The notes: generated from the sequence alone by a model not told the origin. Shown: positions 27,301 through 38,876, counted from the first letter of the stretch. The stretch: DNA of 64,000 bases from Pteria penguin (GCA_035048485.1 CM068580.1:42087585-42151584), one strand, 5' to 3'. Numbers and translations: made by a program.

Positions 27301-29326
27301 AATATTCCCATATTCCGGACGGTATGAAAATCTGTAATAATCTACATTTTAGATATAGCAAACAAATATTTATTGATATCATGTGAAGTCATCCTATTTT
27401 CAGTTCACAGACGGTGTCTTGCCCACGAAGTTTGATATAAATACGATTAATTTATTGATTATTGTTTTACGTCACTCCACGATTATTTCACGTATATGGT
27501 GACGGCATCTGCATGATGCATCTCACAGAAATTTATAACTTTGCAACCGACCCTCCAGACTCAGTGAGGGACATTTTACGTGCCACGTCTACCGCAACAC
27601 GGGACATCGATATTTACTGTCTCATCCGATAGACAGGACACCGGTGCACCCACGAAGGGAGTGGAACCTGGGCCTCCCGCTCATGAGCCGAGCACCTCAT
27701 CCACAAGGCTACACCAGCGTGATATAAATACGATTTTTATATTCAAATGGAAGGATCAATACACTAGCATACGCATATCATAAAAAACGTCATAAGTATG
27801 ATTGTAAATACATGTAGTTAGTTTTAAATATGATTCCGACGTGATCACTTGAACATCTAACAACAAGTTAGAAAGTGTCATGCAGATAACATGCGTTTTT
27901 CATTTAATCTTACAAAGGAGAACGAGTACATGTTATCTTCAGTAATAACATTAACGCTTGTGCTATCGTTTTCCTTCGTCATAAATTAGAGTTTATTAAA
28001 GAGGTTAACATACGATGAACAACAATGGTCTATGACCAGCAACACAATAAAATCTATTTCAGCCACTGAAGAAAATACTGGCATAGAGGATGGAAATTTA
28101 ATGATTAATTCCCCGTGATTTTGCTAATATTTCATATCTTAATAGGCAGTCTGCTTTAGAAGCAAGAAGACATGTACCTATTAGTATTTAAGGATATCAA
28201 TATGTGATTGTTTATTGTAAAATATGCTATTGAAGATGCTGCTGTTGCAACTGCTGAAGTTTGGCAAAGAAAGACAACTCGAGGAAAATTCTGAAACATC
28301 CCCCCCCCATTCTCTGACTCGCGCGCTCGTCGTATATCCGTATTTTGTACTTTTTGGTTTACTATCCGTATGTTTATAACCTTAAACCATTCACATGAAT
28401 TTTGATTGATGTAACTATGTATTTTGTTGTGGAAAAATCCAGGAGACTTACTAAAGATTTCGTTTGTGTTTGTAAATTCTGTCCTACGTAAATTCATTAT
28501 GTGTACTTAATAATTCACTTTCTCTTTTGATCTTAAGATATACTACTATCTAGTGTTTTCCCGTTCAAATCTGGCCCGTTATAATGCCTTTTCCCAATTT
28601 CGTTGATTTTTCCAAAAATCTGTCTAAATTTTTCCCAAACATGAATCTTTTAGCATTACCCGTATGGGACAAAAAACAATCCCAAATGAAAAGGAACTGT
28701 CACCTTTGAAAAAAAACCCCAATGCTATCCCTTCCAACCCCTACTTTTTAAGATACGCTTTAAATTCCATTCCCCGATTCTGACGAATTCCTGCAATATC
28801 ATCTTTCCCTTCCCGTATCTACTTTTTCAGAACCCGGCTTTCCCCTGACAGGCCAATCCAACCCGCATATCCAGGAAAACTCCATTGCTTGATCGTGACG
28901 TCATACTTTGGAAGACCTTGTGACAATACAACATGATAAATCTCATCCAGCTGTCCTTGAGATAAGAATTAAGTACACAAGAAAGACAGTTCTCAGTCTC
29001 GAGAGGGAGAAACAATTTAAAAGATACACTTTCCTTCTCTAAACTACAGGGACACCAATATAACCCATGCCCTGCTGTGAGTCTAAAGGCTGAGATACCC
29101 CAGGTCCTTTCACATCTCTCTAAAATAGCGTGACCTTTTATGAAGACGTAACGTGAAGGGGGTGTCAGTACACGTATTTCCCCATGCAGCCTCATCACCC
29201 AATGTGGTTAAAAATCGTATACTCACCGTGGATACCAGAATTGGCATTGCTGTTACGAAAGAAACTAGCACCTTTGTTGACCAGTCTGTCTGGTGTCTGT
29301 GTGATGGAGGTCAGTTGCATTGCCAT
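15365..29326 (-). CDS. FAM110: FAM110 family protein, 3 coding exons
   Basis: Complement join 29326-29227, 19742-19508, 16313-15365 (427 aa, stop TAA). Exon 1 starts MAMQLTS and includes RLVNKGASFFR; it ends at a consensus donor G|GTGAGT (phase 1). Exon 2 follows ATTGTAG, contains RRKSAVELLEASKPEYVKS and ends AG|GTATAG (phase 2). Exon 3 follows CCCTATAG (phase 2). 'LNKG..FFR' then 'SAVERLEADKAKYVKS' is the conserved FAM110 N-terminal block. Exon 3 holds the C-terminal blocks: HRSQSDLS (about residue 294), SRTSTELERFFNEMGID (about 319-335) and KNARIIKWL (about 405-413). Known: FAM110A/B/C associate with centrosomes, spindle poles and microtubules. Odd: an EKPVI(K/R) hexapeptide repeat at about residues 218-244. 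Another in-frame ATG lies at 29386; 5' UTR exons were not located. The vertebrate paralogue cannot be assigned, so the symbol is family-level. Confidence 0.87.
16973..17330. repeat. Direct repeat copy 1 (intron of FAM110-like gene)
   Basis: Shares 'gtcaaccagagaaggcgaag', 'gtaagcttcgacctgctact', a (caa)n run and 'ggatatgaaattattcat' in the same order with 20018-20340. The two copies flank FAM110 exon 2 in the same orientation. Confidence 0.7.
17331..18149. other. Intron sequence, no feature recognised
   Basis: AT-rich intron sequence between FAM110 exons 2 and 3. I see no exon or repeat in it. Confidence 0.35.
18150..19025. repeat. Array of ~140-146-bp 'gaccttgacctttgacc' units, about 4-5 copies
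   Basis: The cacacccttgga anchor recurs at 18411, 18557, 18696 and 18842. Each unit carries 'ctgtgaaatattattgaaat' and 'agaagttatggcccggacaa'. The array closes with a run of 'gacagacagacag', then 'gggtgattcctatatac', a C/A tract and 'aactttgtttgcaggggtta'. Same unit family as 12105-12770, with a different end structure. Confidence 0.75.
20018..20340. repeat. Direct repeat copy 2 (intron of FAM110-like gene)
   Basis: Partner of 16973-17330. Similarity is high over the first ~100 bp and patchy afterwards, with indels. Confidence 0.7.
20590..20757 (+). mobile_element. Degenerate SINE family A fragment
   Basis: 'gtgtcttgtctttcagaggac', 'cccaaggcccctttgtcacgg' in part and 'gggtagacccgttgca' follow the order of the internal blocks of the intact copy at 40479. 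The tail is absent. Confidence 0.5.
20783..20935. repeat. Dispersed repeat, copy 1
   Basis: Shares 'tttcattgatttttcc', 'gtctaaatttttc', 'atcttttagca' and 'atgggacaaaaaac' in order with 28575-28740, about 7.8 kb away in the same intron and the same orientation. Confidence 0.55.
20936..22009. other. Intron sequence
   Basis: No exon recognised. Around 21650-21850 a block with 'gaaaggattctgatgaaact' resembles degraded dispersed repeat. Confidence 0.3.
22010..22218. mobile_element. Short non-autonomous element with 'aggtgagct' ends
   Basis: Left end 'aacaagaggcccaagtaggc' then 'ctctcacctgaa'; right end 'ggctcaggtgagct'. The ends form a short inverted repeat, with 'gacagacgacagac' just inside the right end. 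The form is common in bivalve genomes as a high-copy, non-coding element. Confidence 0.6.
22219..23997. repeat. Longer 'aggtgagct' element with an internal ~530-bp duplication
   Basis: Two blocks, about 23060-23410 and 23590-23995, share 'aaaacgtcaaaaatttgatt', 'tatgtctctgtatgcc' forms, 'tcaaaggagggtac', 'gtgacctacttttgc' and 'ggcgccacctg' forms in order. The second ends in 'gacgacggacggacgacgga' and 'ggctcaggtgagctaaaa', as at 22010-22218. Poly-C and poly-T tracts interrupt it. Confidence 0.6.
23998..24481. other. Intron sequence, nothing recognised
   Basis: AT-rich, no repeat or exon identified. Confidence 0.35.
24482..25612. repeat. Minisatellite with alternating ~99-bp and ~63-bp units (13 cores)
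   Basis: Core 'catatgcagatccgccgggt' then 'cttatctacgtcacagcagt'. The agatcc anchor occurs at 24521, 24619, 24719, 24782, 24880, 24944, 25043, 25142, 25241, 25305, 25404, 25468 and 25567, so spacings are either 98-100 or 63-64 bp. The short unit lacks the ~35-bp 'gagtatgccaccaaaaagg' segment. Long open frames across it follow from the periodicity. It lies in the large FAM110 intron. Confidence 0.92.
25613..26840. other. Intron sequence, nothing recognised
   Basis: No exon or clear repeat seen apart from short A/T tracts. Confidence 0.35.
26841..26995 (-). mobile_element. tRNA-derived SINE, family B
   Basis: Reverse orientation of the 13672 family: tail 'attggtgttttacgtcg', 'atatcacgacatagaaacag', B-box complement 'gggaatcgaacccgg' and head complement 'taaccactacacca'. 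Flanking 'tatatctatg' and 'taatacctatg' look like a diverged target-site duplication. Confidence 0.7.
27449..27719 (-). mobile_element. tRNA-derived SINE, family A, with perfect 16-bp target-site duplication
   Basis: 'ttttacgtcactccacgatt', 'gtgacggcatctgcatgatg', 'gacaggacaccggtgcaccc' and the head complement 'ctacaccagc' in family order. 'tgatataaatacgatt' flanks it at 27433-27448 and 27720-27735 without mismatch. Confidence 0.88.
27736..29226. other. 5' part of the FAM110 intron
   Basis: Contains the second dispersed-repeat copy (28575-28740), a C tract near 28300, and otherwise unclassified sequence up to the exon 1 donor at 29226. Confidence 0.35.
28575..28740. repeat. Dispersed repeat, copy 2
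   Basis: Partner of 20783-20935 (see that entry for shared words). It continues into 'ccccaatgctatcccttcc', which the first copy lacks. Confidence 0.55.
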
Positions 29327-31209
29327 GACCTTAGATTGATCAACATGAGCCCTCCTCTGGCAGATTTCCGTACAGTGTATACACATTCAGCATCTAGTTG
29401 TACCAGGTATGGTACGAGGCGATTCGCGACCTTCCCTCTGTATTGTCATTTTACTGTAAAATAAGAGGGCATATACTAAGTATCACGTAACAAGTATTGT
29501 ATTACGACTAGAAGGCATTCCTATCATTCTAATGAAGAATAGAGAGTGCGGTGTCCTGACAGTAAACAATTCCTACATAACAAGCATACAGGACAGCCTG
29601 AGATAGGTATCATATATACTCGATAACACGATAGCATGACGTCATGAGGGTTGACTAAGGATAGAGTCAGTCTCTTTACCTGGAACATTATTCATACCTG
29701 ACACAATGCCTTATCGATTACTGTGGATGGGATGACCAATTAATATCGATTATAGACGGAAAAAGTCTCGGTTAAGTCCTAGATATCTTTGAAATTGGAC
29801 CTCGAGTTTTACTGTACTGAATCGACAAATCACCTGTGGAATTCGAACACTTGCCGTTCATAACACACTACTTGATGAGTGACAGGATTTGACCTAAGCA
29901 ATGGTATAAATGTTACAAAGCGACGCAAATTCCTGATCATTGCTAATGCTACCCCCTCCCCCCCCCCCCCATTTCCTCTCAAACGTAATGACGATAACAA
30001 GAATCGACATCTCACCAAGACTTCTCATTAACGAGGGTCAATTACAGGGCATAGGGTACCCCAGCAAAGAAGTGGCTATCGTAATGCATGTAATAATAAT
30101 TTAACTACGAAATTACAGAATATAAATCAAATCCAGGTGATCTTACCTGAATTAATCCGAATAAAGTTCCACAAAGTACATGTCTACCTCCACAACAAAG
30201 ATTGAAATTATCTTTTGGAGCCAGGTGTTACTTGACTGTACATAGACACAACACCAAAAACCTCCTCGTAAACATCTCTTACAATGTTTACTACACACTG
30301 GACTTATTCTATATCGATTTAAGGTAAACTATAGAATAGAAAAATGAAAAGTTGCCTTTGATGTGTTGTATATGCACGGACATGTAGGGGGAGTCATGGC
30401 CTCGAGTTATATATGTAGTTAAATCACCGATGTGTGTTAAGTACTGTTGTTTAATCTTATTGACTTTTAATGGCCAGTACGTCTCTATAATGACTGGTTA
30501 TTGCATTACATTGTGGACAGGATATTTACATTAATGGTCACACTTGCGCACCTAGTGGTACATATACTAGAACAGAACAAGAAAGGTCAAAGCGTATACA
30601 TTGTAAGTGGTCTACTCATAAGTGTTAATTAAAGAGTAAGATCGAGGAATCTTTCTACACAAAGATCAAACAATATTTACAACGCGAGAGAGAGAGAGGT
30701 ACTCCACGGTCGAAACAAAGAAAAGTGTAATAAAACATAAATTAATAGTCAGACAGTAACATATTCCGCCATGTGAGTTGAAATTTGTAAATAATTAACA
30801 AATAATTAACATAAATAATAATAAAATACAGCTTCTTGATATCTAATGTCATGAGATCCGTATTTTCGCATATTTCTATCTAAAAGCTGTAACCATGACA
30901 AATTTTCAAAATTTAACTACACATTCAACTTTGTACAAATTTCTTCTTGACATTGTATTTCCCATAATATCTATCATTATGGGGTGATAGTACTATTTCA
31001 AATAAGCATAACAAGTTAGACAGGAATATCCTATGTATACTTATTTAGTACAATGAACAGAGTGCACTACACACTGACTGAATGTCACGGATAGGAAGTA
31101 CTGCGAGGTAATTCAATGTCAAAGTCCTGAAGTACTACGTGTAATCCAAACGCACGGACGGCAATTACTATGATTACAATCAATGTCACTGATAGCTTGT
31201 ACTCTGCAT
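29327..31209. other. Region upstream of the FAM110 coding start
   Basis: Expected to hold 5' UTR exons or a promoter of the minus-strand FAM110 gene; none can be fixed by eye. A C tract lies near 29955 and a short (ga)n run near 30690. Confidence 0.3.
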
Positions 31210-31640
31210 TAGCACAAAAACAGGAACAGCGAGTACTTACTCAATATAATGGAAAGCACTATGTACTAACACAAACGTGACTGACAGTGAGCACTTTGCA
31301 CTAACCCAAACGTGACTGACAGTAGGCACTATGTACTAACCCAAACGTCATGGACAGTGTGCACTATGTACTAATGGAAAGAAAGTACTATGTACTAATC
31401 TAAATGTCACGGATAGTGAATACAACGTACTACCCCAATGTCAGGGATAGTAAATACAATGTACTAACCCAATGTCGTGGATAGTGAACACAATGTCACG
31501 GATAGTGAACACAATGTATTGACCCAATGTCACGAACAGTAAATACAAAGTACTAACCCAATGCCATGGATAGTGAACACAATATACTAACACATTGCTA
31601 TAAATAGTAAGAACTAGTAAAATGTCACAGACAGAAAGTA
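31210..31640. repeat. Degenerate ~40-bp tandem repeat, about 10 units
   Basis: Variants of 'ctatgtactaacccaaacgt' and 'atgtcacggatagtgaacac' alternate through the stretch with drifting spacing (about 35-45 bp). It lies about 2 kb upstream of the FAM110 coding start. Confidence 0.7.
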
Positions 31641-34516
31641 CAACATAGCAGAAAAAAAGTCACGAAAGCCACAACTATGTATACTATTCATTTTCACGGT
31701 CTATGGCGGACATGCTGAACGATAAAAGTTTTCTGAACATGTGCTATTAAACCAACCTACAAAGGATGCCCGAGGCGTCGCGAGATTATCTATAATGATC
31801 GTACAGGTGTACAGGATGTTCCGAGGAGACGACACCTTTATTCAATTTATCACCAGCATTATTGAGGCCGCCGGTAGATATTGCAATATACATCATGTTT
31901 ATGTTGATGACTCCGGTATATGTAAACTTTAAGCTCTTTTCATGACAAAAAATCTCCGACTTTGATTTCATGAACAAGATTTCTTCATCATAATGTCTTC
32001 CTATGGAAGATCTGAAGCGTTTCCAGGCCCCTGGGATCAGAGACAAACTACTTTCACCGCTGAGTAGTCTATGTCTCTGCTGGGATGGACTCGGTCATCA
32101 CTCTTTAGGAGGAGTGAGCATTTAAGATGTATATGATGAAAGGGGTATTCATATTTCTTTAAAATTTAATTTTTCTGTAATAGTTGAGGTAACAAAATGG
32201 GACAGAGTAATGTAATATAAGTTATTTATCATATTCTTCTTTGACGTGATTTACAAAGAATAATATAATAAAAAGCTTACATTACGGTTAAGGATATCGG
32301 ATTTATATGAAATAAAACACCAAGGTTAGAAATACTACTTATACTCCAAGAAGCCAATCATCTGTACACCTTTTACACAAGACATCTTGAAGATGGATAT
32401 GGTATCTGGTCTGTAAAACATTTGTCCCAGCCCAACCCTGAAACATTTGCACAGTGGTCGCACCAGGTAGAATTAAAGAAGTAAACTGTTACCGGAAATC
32501 AAAGTAAAGTGATTAGCAAGCTCAACTTGTAACCAGAGAATCGGGTGTTCGATTCATGAAGAGTCCATGGAGTCGCGTTGAGGACACGTCTGACGACTAG
32601 AACATACAAAAACTATGTCAGCATTCTTAGCTGTCATATGTTAGAGTGTAAAGTAACTCTGGTTCAAAGTTATATCATACGTTAGTTAATTGATGTTGTG
32701 ATATGGGTAAAAGAGGCATAAAACGACAAAATAGAATTTTGTAACAGTAAGGTTACGAATATTAGTAAATGAGCAGTAATTTCAACAACTACAAGTCATC
32801 CCTCTGTTAAGTACTTTACAATAAATTGTATGTTAACGATAATTATGTGCAATTTGCATGTTATAACTTACCATTTGAATATTATGCAATCCTTAAGGCC
32901 TATTTGGGAAAGCTATGAGGTACTTAACACTATTCTCTTCATATATACTTAAACGGTTTCCTCCAGTTTCCTACTCAATACATATGTTTTGTGTACATTT
33001 GCTTTATATTCACTTTAATGACCTACATTGGGAAGATTTTTTTTCGAGGCGATCTATTTAAATACCTTCGCGTACAGGGAACAGTTGAACCAGCTGATCA
33101 GTGAGCTATGGACGATTATTGTCTCAAAATAAAAGATCACCAGGCTCAAGATCTGATGACATCATCTCAAGTCATGTAATCTGTTACTAAATGTCTTATC
33201 ATTACCCGTCAGTTACCTTTGGAAATCCCACAGGTAAATATTTGCATAAAGGCGGAAAGAGAGAAATATCGAAAAGTCAAAGGTGATAGAAGAACTAAAT
33301 TGAGCAGAGTCGACTATTACGGTTAGACTATCAGGGGCAGATAGGGGTAAGCCACCCTGCTTCCTCCATTCCGCTCTGTATCTCAACTCCAACCCGATAC
33401 CTCTCCTGTCAAACTTTCTTTGCTACCTCTCGCTCCTCTTTCTATTCCCTACTTCTCACCTCCCACCCATTTCTCACAATCTCCCTCGCACCATATCAAT
33501 TCCCTCTCGCATGAACGTACAGCTTATTTCTTGCCCTATACCTCTAGTGTCCCTAATAATTAAACTTCTCTTTAAAGAAAAAAACTTCCTTGTAGATCTG
33601 TAGAATACAAATTTCCTCTTTGTTTTATACATTTTGCGGGATTTTTCGTGTTCCTTTAGACAAGACGAAACACTGGTGCGGATTTGGAAAAATTCTTGAA
33701 AAGGGACCACACTACATACTCTGTTATGGAGGGTAACTTTAGATGTTTTAAATGAAAAAGTACCGAGAGATATATTTGTCAAATCTCAGAATACATGTAA
33801 CATTGAGACGGATATGAATGTTTTTGTTACTTGTACATGTAGTAGAAGTTATACCTACATACATGAACTATGAATACAATACTCAAAGTTTAATAAATCA
33901 TTTGAGGGGGAGGGACAGGGTAGGAGTGTGAGAGAAGTAACAGGATGGAAATGGAAAGAGAAAGGGAGGAAGGAAAGGACAAGGGGAGGCTAGTCTAGGA
34001 GTATCACTAGGGAAACCTTGGGAAGGAGGCAGTGTGAGACATAAGGGTAAGAGTGGGAAAGGAGAGACCTTCATTTTGTGGACTGACATTACTGATTATT
34101 GTCAAACACAGGATACAATCAAGTGTGAATCTAACAAAAAAATTACAACAGGGTCATCCTTTGGTGGTAATCTTTGTCTAGGAAAGAGATGGTTACCATT
34201 TGGTTACAAGAGTTTGCTGAAGAAAAGGGAGAGTGTTCTATTCTTAAAAATGGGCCAATACAATATGATAGTTGTGAGATGCTGCCACATATGCAGTCCT
34301 TCATTTTACTGGTAGAAGAAGTTTATCTCTAGTAAAATATTCCAGTGGCGTAGCTACCATTACGCCAAATATGCAAGCGCATACTTAACATTTTGTCAAA
34401 AATAAAGTGTCTCATGTGAAAGAGAAAGAGGTGGTCGTTTTCCTTTCCCCCAAACCCCCTGCCTTTCTTGTGTGTACACATCATTTGCACTCTGGCTATG
34501 CCCCTGTATGCTGATT
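31641..34516. other. Intergenic, with strand-asymmetric tracts
   Basis: No exon assigned. The plus strand is pyrimidine-rich at about 33355-33500 and purine-rich at about 33900-34070. A degenerate 'gtgttcgattcatg' tRNA-like word occurs near 32548. Around 34345-34510 is a degraded dispersed repeat ('agtggcgtagctacc', 'ctctggctatgcccc'). Confidence 0.3.
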
Positions 34517-34530
34517 AAAGGGTGGAGGAT

Positions 34531-34794
34531 TGATTGATTGATTTTTGTTTAACGTCACACCACAAATATTTCATGTATATGGTGACGGCATCTGCCTGAT
34601 GCGGGGCATACAAATTTTGACCTTTGCAACAGACCCACCCGAAGTAGTGAAGGATCTTTAACATGCCATGCATACCACAACACGGGGCCTCAGATTTTAC
34701 TGTCTCATCCGAAAGACAGGACACCGGCATGACCAGAGCGGGACTCGAACCCCGACCTCCCGATCAGGAGTCCAGCGCTATACCACACCGGCTT
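34531..34794 (-). mobile_element. tRNA-derived SINE, family A, full length
   Basis: Reverse copy with (tgat)n tail, 'gtgacggcatctgcctgatg', 'gaaagacaggacaccggc', B-box complement 'gggactcgaaccccg' and head complement 'taccacaccggct'. The flanks 'aaggg/atggaggat' at 34518-34530 and 34795-34807 form a 13-bp duplication with one mismatch. Confidence 0.88.
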
Positions 34795-34807
34795 AAGGAT
34801 GGAGGAT

Positions 34808-36284
34808 GGATAATTTCCAATCAGGGTCCAGCGCAATAATCTGAGAAACACTTAAGTCATAATTTCAAATTCTTCTGTTCATCAATGAATTAATAACTGG
34901 GGTTTGGATTTTATTGAGTTTTATTCTATTGATGAATACTAGTAGTATTGTATTTTTGGCATGTAATGAAATGCGAGATCAATTGGAAAAAAGTCTATTG
35001 AAATTATAAACATCATAATTACTGAAACCTCCATCATTCTTAAATTAAACTGGAAATTGGTGTAACTAAACATAAAGTTTTCATAGTTGTGATTTAGTAT
35101 ATTGATTAAAGGTCAAACATTTAAAAACTGTACTTTATAAATTTCTGTTTTTCTTGCAACAATGTAACAGGTTTTACTTACACATTCAAATACTGCTTAA
35201 ATTAAGATACTGTTCATTTCCTTTTTGTGGTTATAAAGTGATTTTATGTTTGGATGGGTAAGATGAGAATATTTTTTTTATTTTTCCCTAATGATCAGAA
35301 CATAAGTCAGAAGATATTTTCATATTATCATTACACAGTCTTACTAGATTCAAGTATAGTTCAAGAATTAAACTAAGAAACCAATTCATCCCAATTTATG
35401 TACAAATTGTAACAGCAGTTTATTTCTTGATTGTAAAAGGACAAATGCATATTATGGTATTATTTTATAATTACAAAAGAAAACTGCAAATCATGTATAT
35501 ATTGATAATTTTATCTTGGAACACTTTCAATCAGTGTGTCAAATTGCTGTAGTTTTAATGCCCATAGTATTCCAAAAGATGCCAAACTCACTTAACAGGC
35601 TGAAATTTATAATATCATAATAATGATGAAAATACAACACTATAAGTGTAAAAGTATGATAATGACCATGAAACTAACAAAGCTTTCTCCATGAGTTCTT
35701 GTTTAAAAACATCATACCTTGATTATACAGAAATCATTCTCTTGGTATGAATACAAACCATTTTTTGGTCACAGAATACATAGACAGAAAAGAGCAGAAA
35801 GAAAAACAAGGAAGTATACACATTACCTGTCTGATGACCACACAGTTGTGACTGCCCTGCTCAGCTGTTAGTCAATGTTATGCTGTTATGGCGTATAGAC
35901 ATACACGTATACGGTTAATATTTCGCAATACAATGTGATGTCATTCAAAGAAATTAGTCTTTATATCTTACCAATTCAAAACTTCGTTATGTTTAAAAAG
36001 AAAATGACTGGTTACACATCGCTATCACTCTCGTCACTATCCGCGCCATTTACCTCTTATGATCTAACCCCCCCCCCCCCTTTTTTTTTTTAATCGAAGT
36101 ATTAGTACTAAGGGATATTAATAATATGTATATGGTATCATCTTCTGTCTAAGTATCATATGACAATACGAATGTAGTACATTTAATTAACTGACTAATT
36201 CGCTAGATTTAAAAACTTTAAACTTACCTGAGAGGAAAGTACTGTACAGTCTACCTGTAAGAATATATTCGTACTGAGAACATT
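34808..36284. other. Intergenic, nothing recognised
   Basis: AT-rich, with a C-tract/T-tract junction near 36068-36092. No exon seen. Confidence 0.35.
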
Positions 36285-37690
36285 TCGTGTTCCGGGATCG
36301 TTCCGGGATCGTTCGTACAGATACGTTTTCGTACTGGGATTTTTCGTACGGGATCTTTCGTACTACTACCGGGATTATTCGTACGGATGTTAAAACTACA
36401 TTTGTATGCTTAAAATATATACATATTAAATTATTTGAACTTTTTAGCTATGTTGTTGTTCATTCACGAACATTGCATTTGAAATATTACGTACTTTGAT
36501 GCGTGTTGATTCGTAAAAAATATACATATAACATATAATCAAGGACTTATAAACAATATTAGTTTGTTGGTGTCAAGCTGAGTTTATTATATGTTTTCTC
36601 AGTTACAATCACAAATGTTGCGTATGAAGTACTGTGCTGATTTTCGTACAGGGTATATATTACTCGTCCTTGAATTGCATTTGTAGATGAGCTTGGACAG
36701 TGTTCAATGTATCATTAGATGAGATTGGACAGTAATTATCTAGCGTTAGCGTTACTAGTGTGTAGTGCTTATAAAATTCTTATGGTGAGTGGGTATATTG
36801 TTTAGTGTCGACTTTTAGCATTCATGTAATTTGAAAATATTATGCTCATTATTCTTTTAGTGATTTTATGTTTGAAACTTGTGCTTAATATTATATCATT
36901 TCATGCTTGTTGTTGTATGTAATAATCAAGTAATAGGCCCATGCGCGGATACAGAGGGGGGGGTTAGGGGGGTCTGGACCTCCCCCCCTGGAATCCGAAA
37001 ATTTTACCAAAAAAGGTAATATTTGGGCATTTTTGGGGTTGGACCCCCCTCGTCTAAGAGAAAAATTTACCTTTTTTGGTTGGACCCCCTCTGACAAAAA
37101 TTTCTGGATCCGCGCATGAGGCCTAATGAATAAATTAAATCATAAACAGTATTTATCGTCTTTTATAATTCACTGATTTCCCCCACGAGCAATGGTCTAA
37201 GTCTTACTATGAACTAGTGCTTGTCAAAAGCAAAGAATAACAAAACAAACAGTTATCACTTAGAAAACATGACGTTTCGGGAACACGACGTTACGGGACC
37301 TACATGTATACGAGATTTCGGGACCTAGTATGCGATGTTTCGGTATTTAAATACGACGTTTCGGGATCTTATATTAATAATTATTAGATATGATAATATT
37401 TATTATAAATATATTTATTTTTAATGTTATGTTTTGTGTAATCAAAATGCTAAAATTCAATCTGTTTTTTCTTAACAATAATGTCGACTCATAGCTTAAT
37501 ATACATAATTATACATAATGATATATACCAGTATGAAAGATATACATAATTACACTTAATGATATATACCAGTACGAATGATCTCACTAATCAGTACGAA
37601 AGAACCCAATATTTCGTACGAGCGGTACGAAAAATCCCAGTACGAAATCGTATCAGTACGAATGATCCCGACGCCCATTTCGTACTTGAT
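36285..37690. mobile_element. ~1.4-kb element with terminal inverted repeats built from a 'ttcgtac' motif
   Basis: Arms 36305-36349 and 37625-37669 are inverted copies with 3 mismatches in 45 bp. Both ends are dense in 'ttcgtac(t/g)gggat', and an inner block at 37270-37375 repeats 'gacgtttcggga'. No transposase frame is seen, so it is taken as non-autonomous. It contains a nested MITE. Exact outer ends and target duplication are not resolved. Confidence 0.65.
36940..37118. mobile_element. Nested MITE with 'catgcgcggat' inverted repeats
   Basis: Ends 'catgcgcggat' (36940-36950) and 'atccgcgcatg' (37108-37118) are perfect reverse complements. The flanks 'aggcc' at 36935-36939 and 37119-37123 are a likely 5-bp target-site duplication. 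The interior is G-tract and C-tract rich. It is inserted in the 36285-37690 element and is therefore younger. Confidence 0.72.
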
Positions 37691-37738
37691 TAGACAACTC
37701 GTGTAATACAAGTAGGCGTACCTGAATGAAGACATACG

Positions 37739-38196
37739 AGTAATTGAAGACCTGCGGAAGACCTACATTTATGTAGACGTTATTATAAAAAAAAAATAGC
37801 ATGTTATATGTAAGTCTTCTTTGGATCGAAATGGCCGCCTTTACAGAGCTGTATACTCAAATGTACTGTAAACATACATCACAGTAGTCAGGACAAATCT
37901 GACCTTATTCCTTTATTAACGTATATTTAAACAAAAATATCCGCTCCTCTAAGATATCACATTTTATAAATGACAATGAAATTTTAATTACTGAGTCTCC
38001 ATAAAATAGTAATCGATATTACACAACTAAATACCTATATTGTCTTTCTTAATAATAAAGAACACATTTCTAAGAACAGTTTTTAATAATAATGTCTAGA
38101 TAAATCAAGGATGTATAGTTTAAGCTTAACTATACTTCCCTGGATAAATGTAGGTCTTCCGTTGGTCTTCATCAAATGTAGGTCTTCAATTAGTTG
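37739..38196. mobile_element. ~460-bp inverted-repeat element with 'gaagacctacattt' subterminal repeats
   Basis: Left 'taattgaagacctgcggaag' then 'acctacatttat'. The right end holds the complement of 'taattgaagacctacattt' and of 'acggaagacctacatttat'. Non-coding interior. It begins about 50 bp after the preceding element. Confidence 0.6.
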
Positions 38197-38507
38197 CGCC
38201 GATACAAATTCTCTTTCAAATATAAGTAAACTGTAGAGTTCTTTAGTCCGATCTTTTTATGCATGATGAATCCTGCATGATTTATTACTTATTACGTTTT
38301 GTGGCTTTTGTTTTGTTTATTTGTTTTCCTTTTGTTTCTGCTTTTATGTGTTTTTTTTTAATATTTGTTTGTTATATCTGCTGATCAGTTTTCGCATTGT
38401 TAACTCTGGACATTGAAGTTGCCAATAAATAAATAAATTTGAAAAAATAATAAATAGATAGATAAATAAAATAAATGAATGAATAGATAAATAAAACTAC
38501 ATGTATC
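38197..38507. other. AT-rich spacer
   Basis: Contains an (aataaat)n-like run at about 38420-38500. No gene. Confidence 0.4.
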
Positions 38508-38829
38508 ACAGGGGTGTGGAAATATGAGTTTCATACACTTGTCCCTGGTAAAGTAAATCCAAAAACATGTGTTGTCCGAAACAGAGTTTTACTTGTCCCA
38601 TATTTTCTGATCTTTAAACAGATTTATTTCAACTTTTATTACATATATATCCATTTCCACATCACTGAATTGTTGTCTACAAACAGTTGCTTATTTAACT
38701 TGTAAAAATAATATTGCTTTTTTCCTACCATAATGAAATGTGTTATGTACAGATCATACTTGTATTTTTCTGTGAATGTGTGTAAATACATGTATTCTAA
38801 TGACATGTTTGTGCATGTACAGACTACTG

Positions 38830-38876
<47 letters not shown>

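Noticed and set aside
31210..31640. CRISPR-like spaced repeats
   Set aside because: Units are degenerate with no unique spacers; eukaryotic context; an ordinary degraded tandem repeat.
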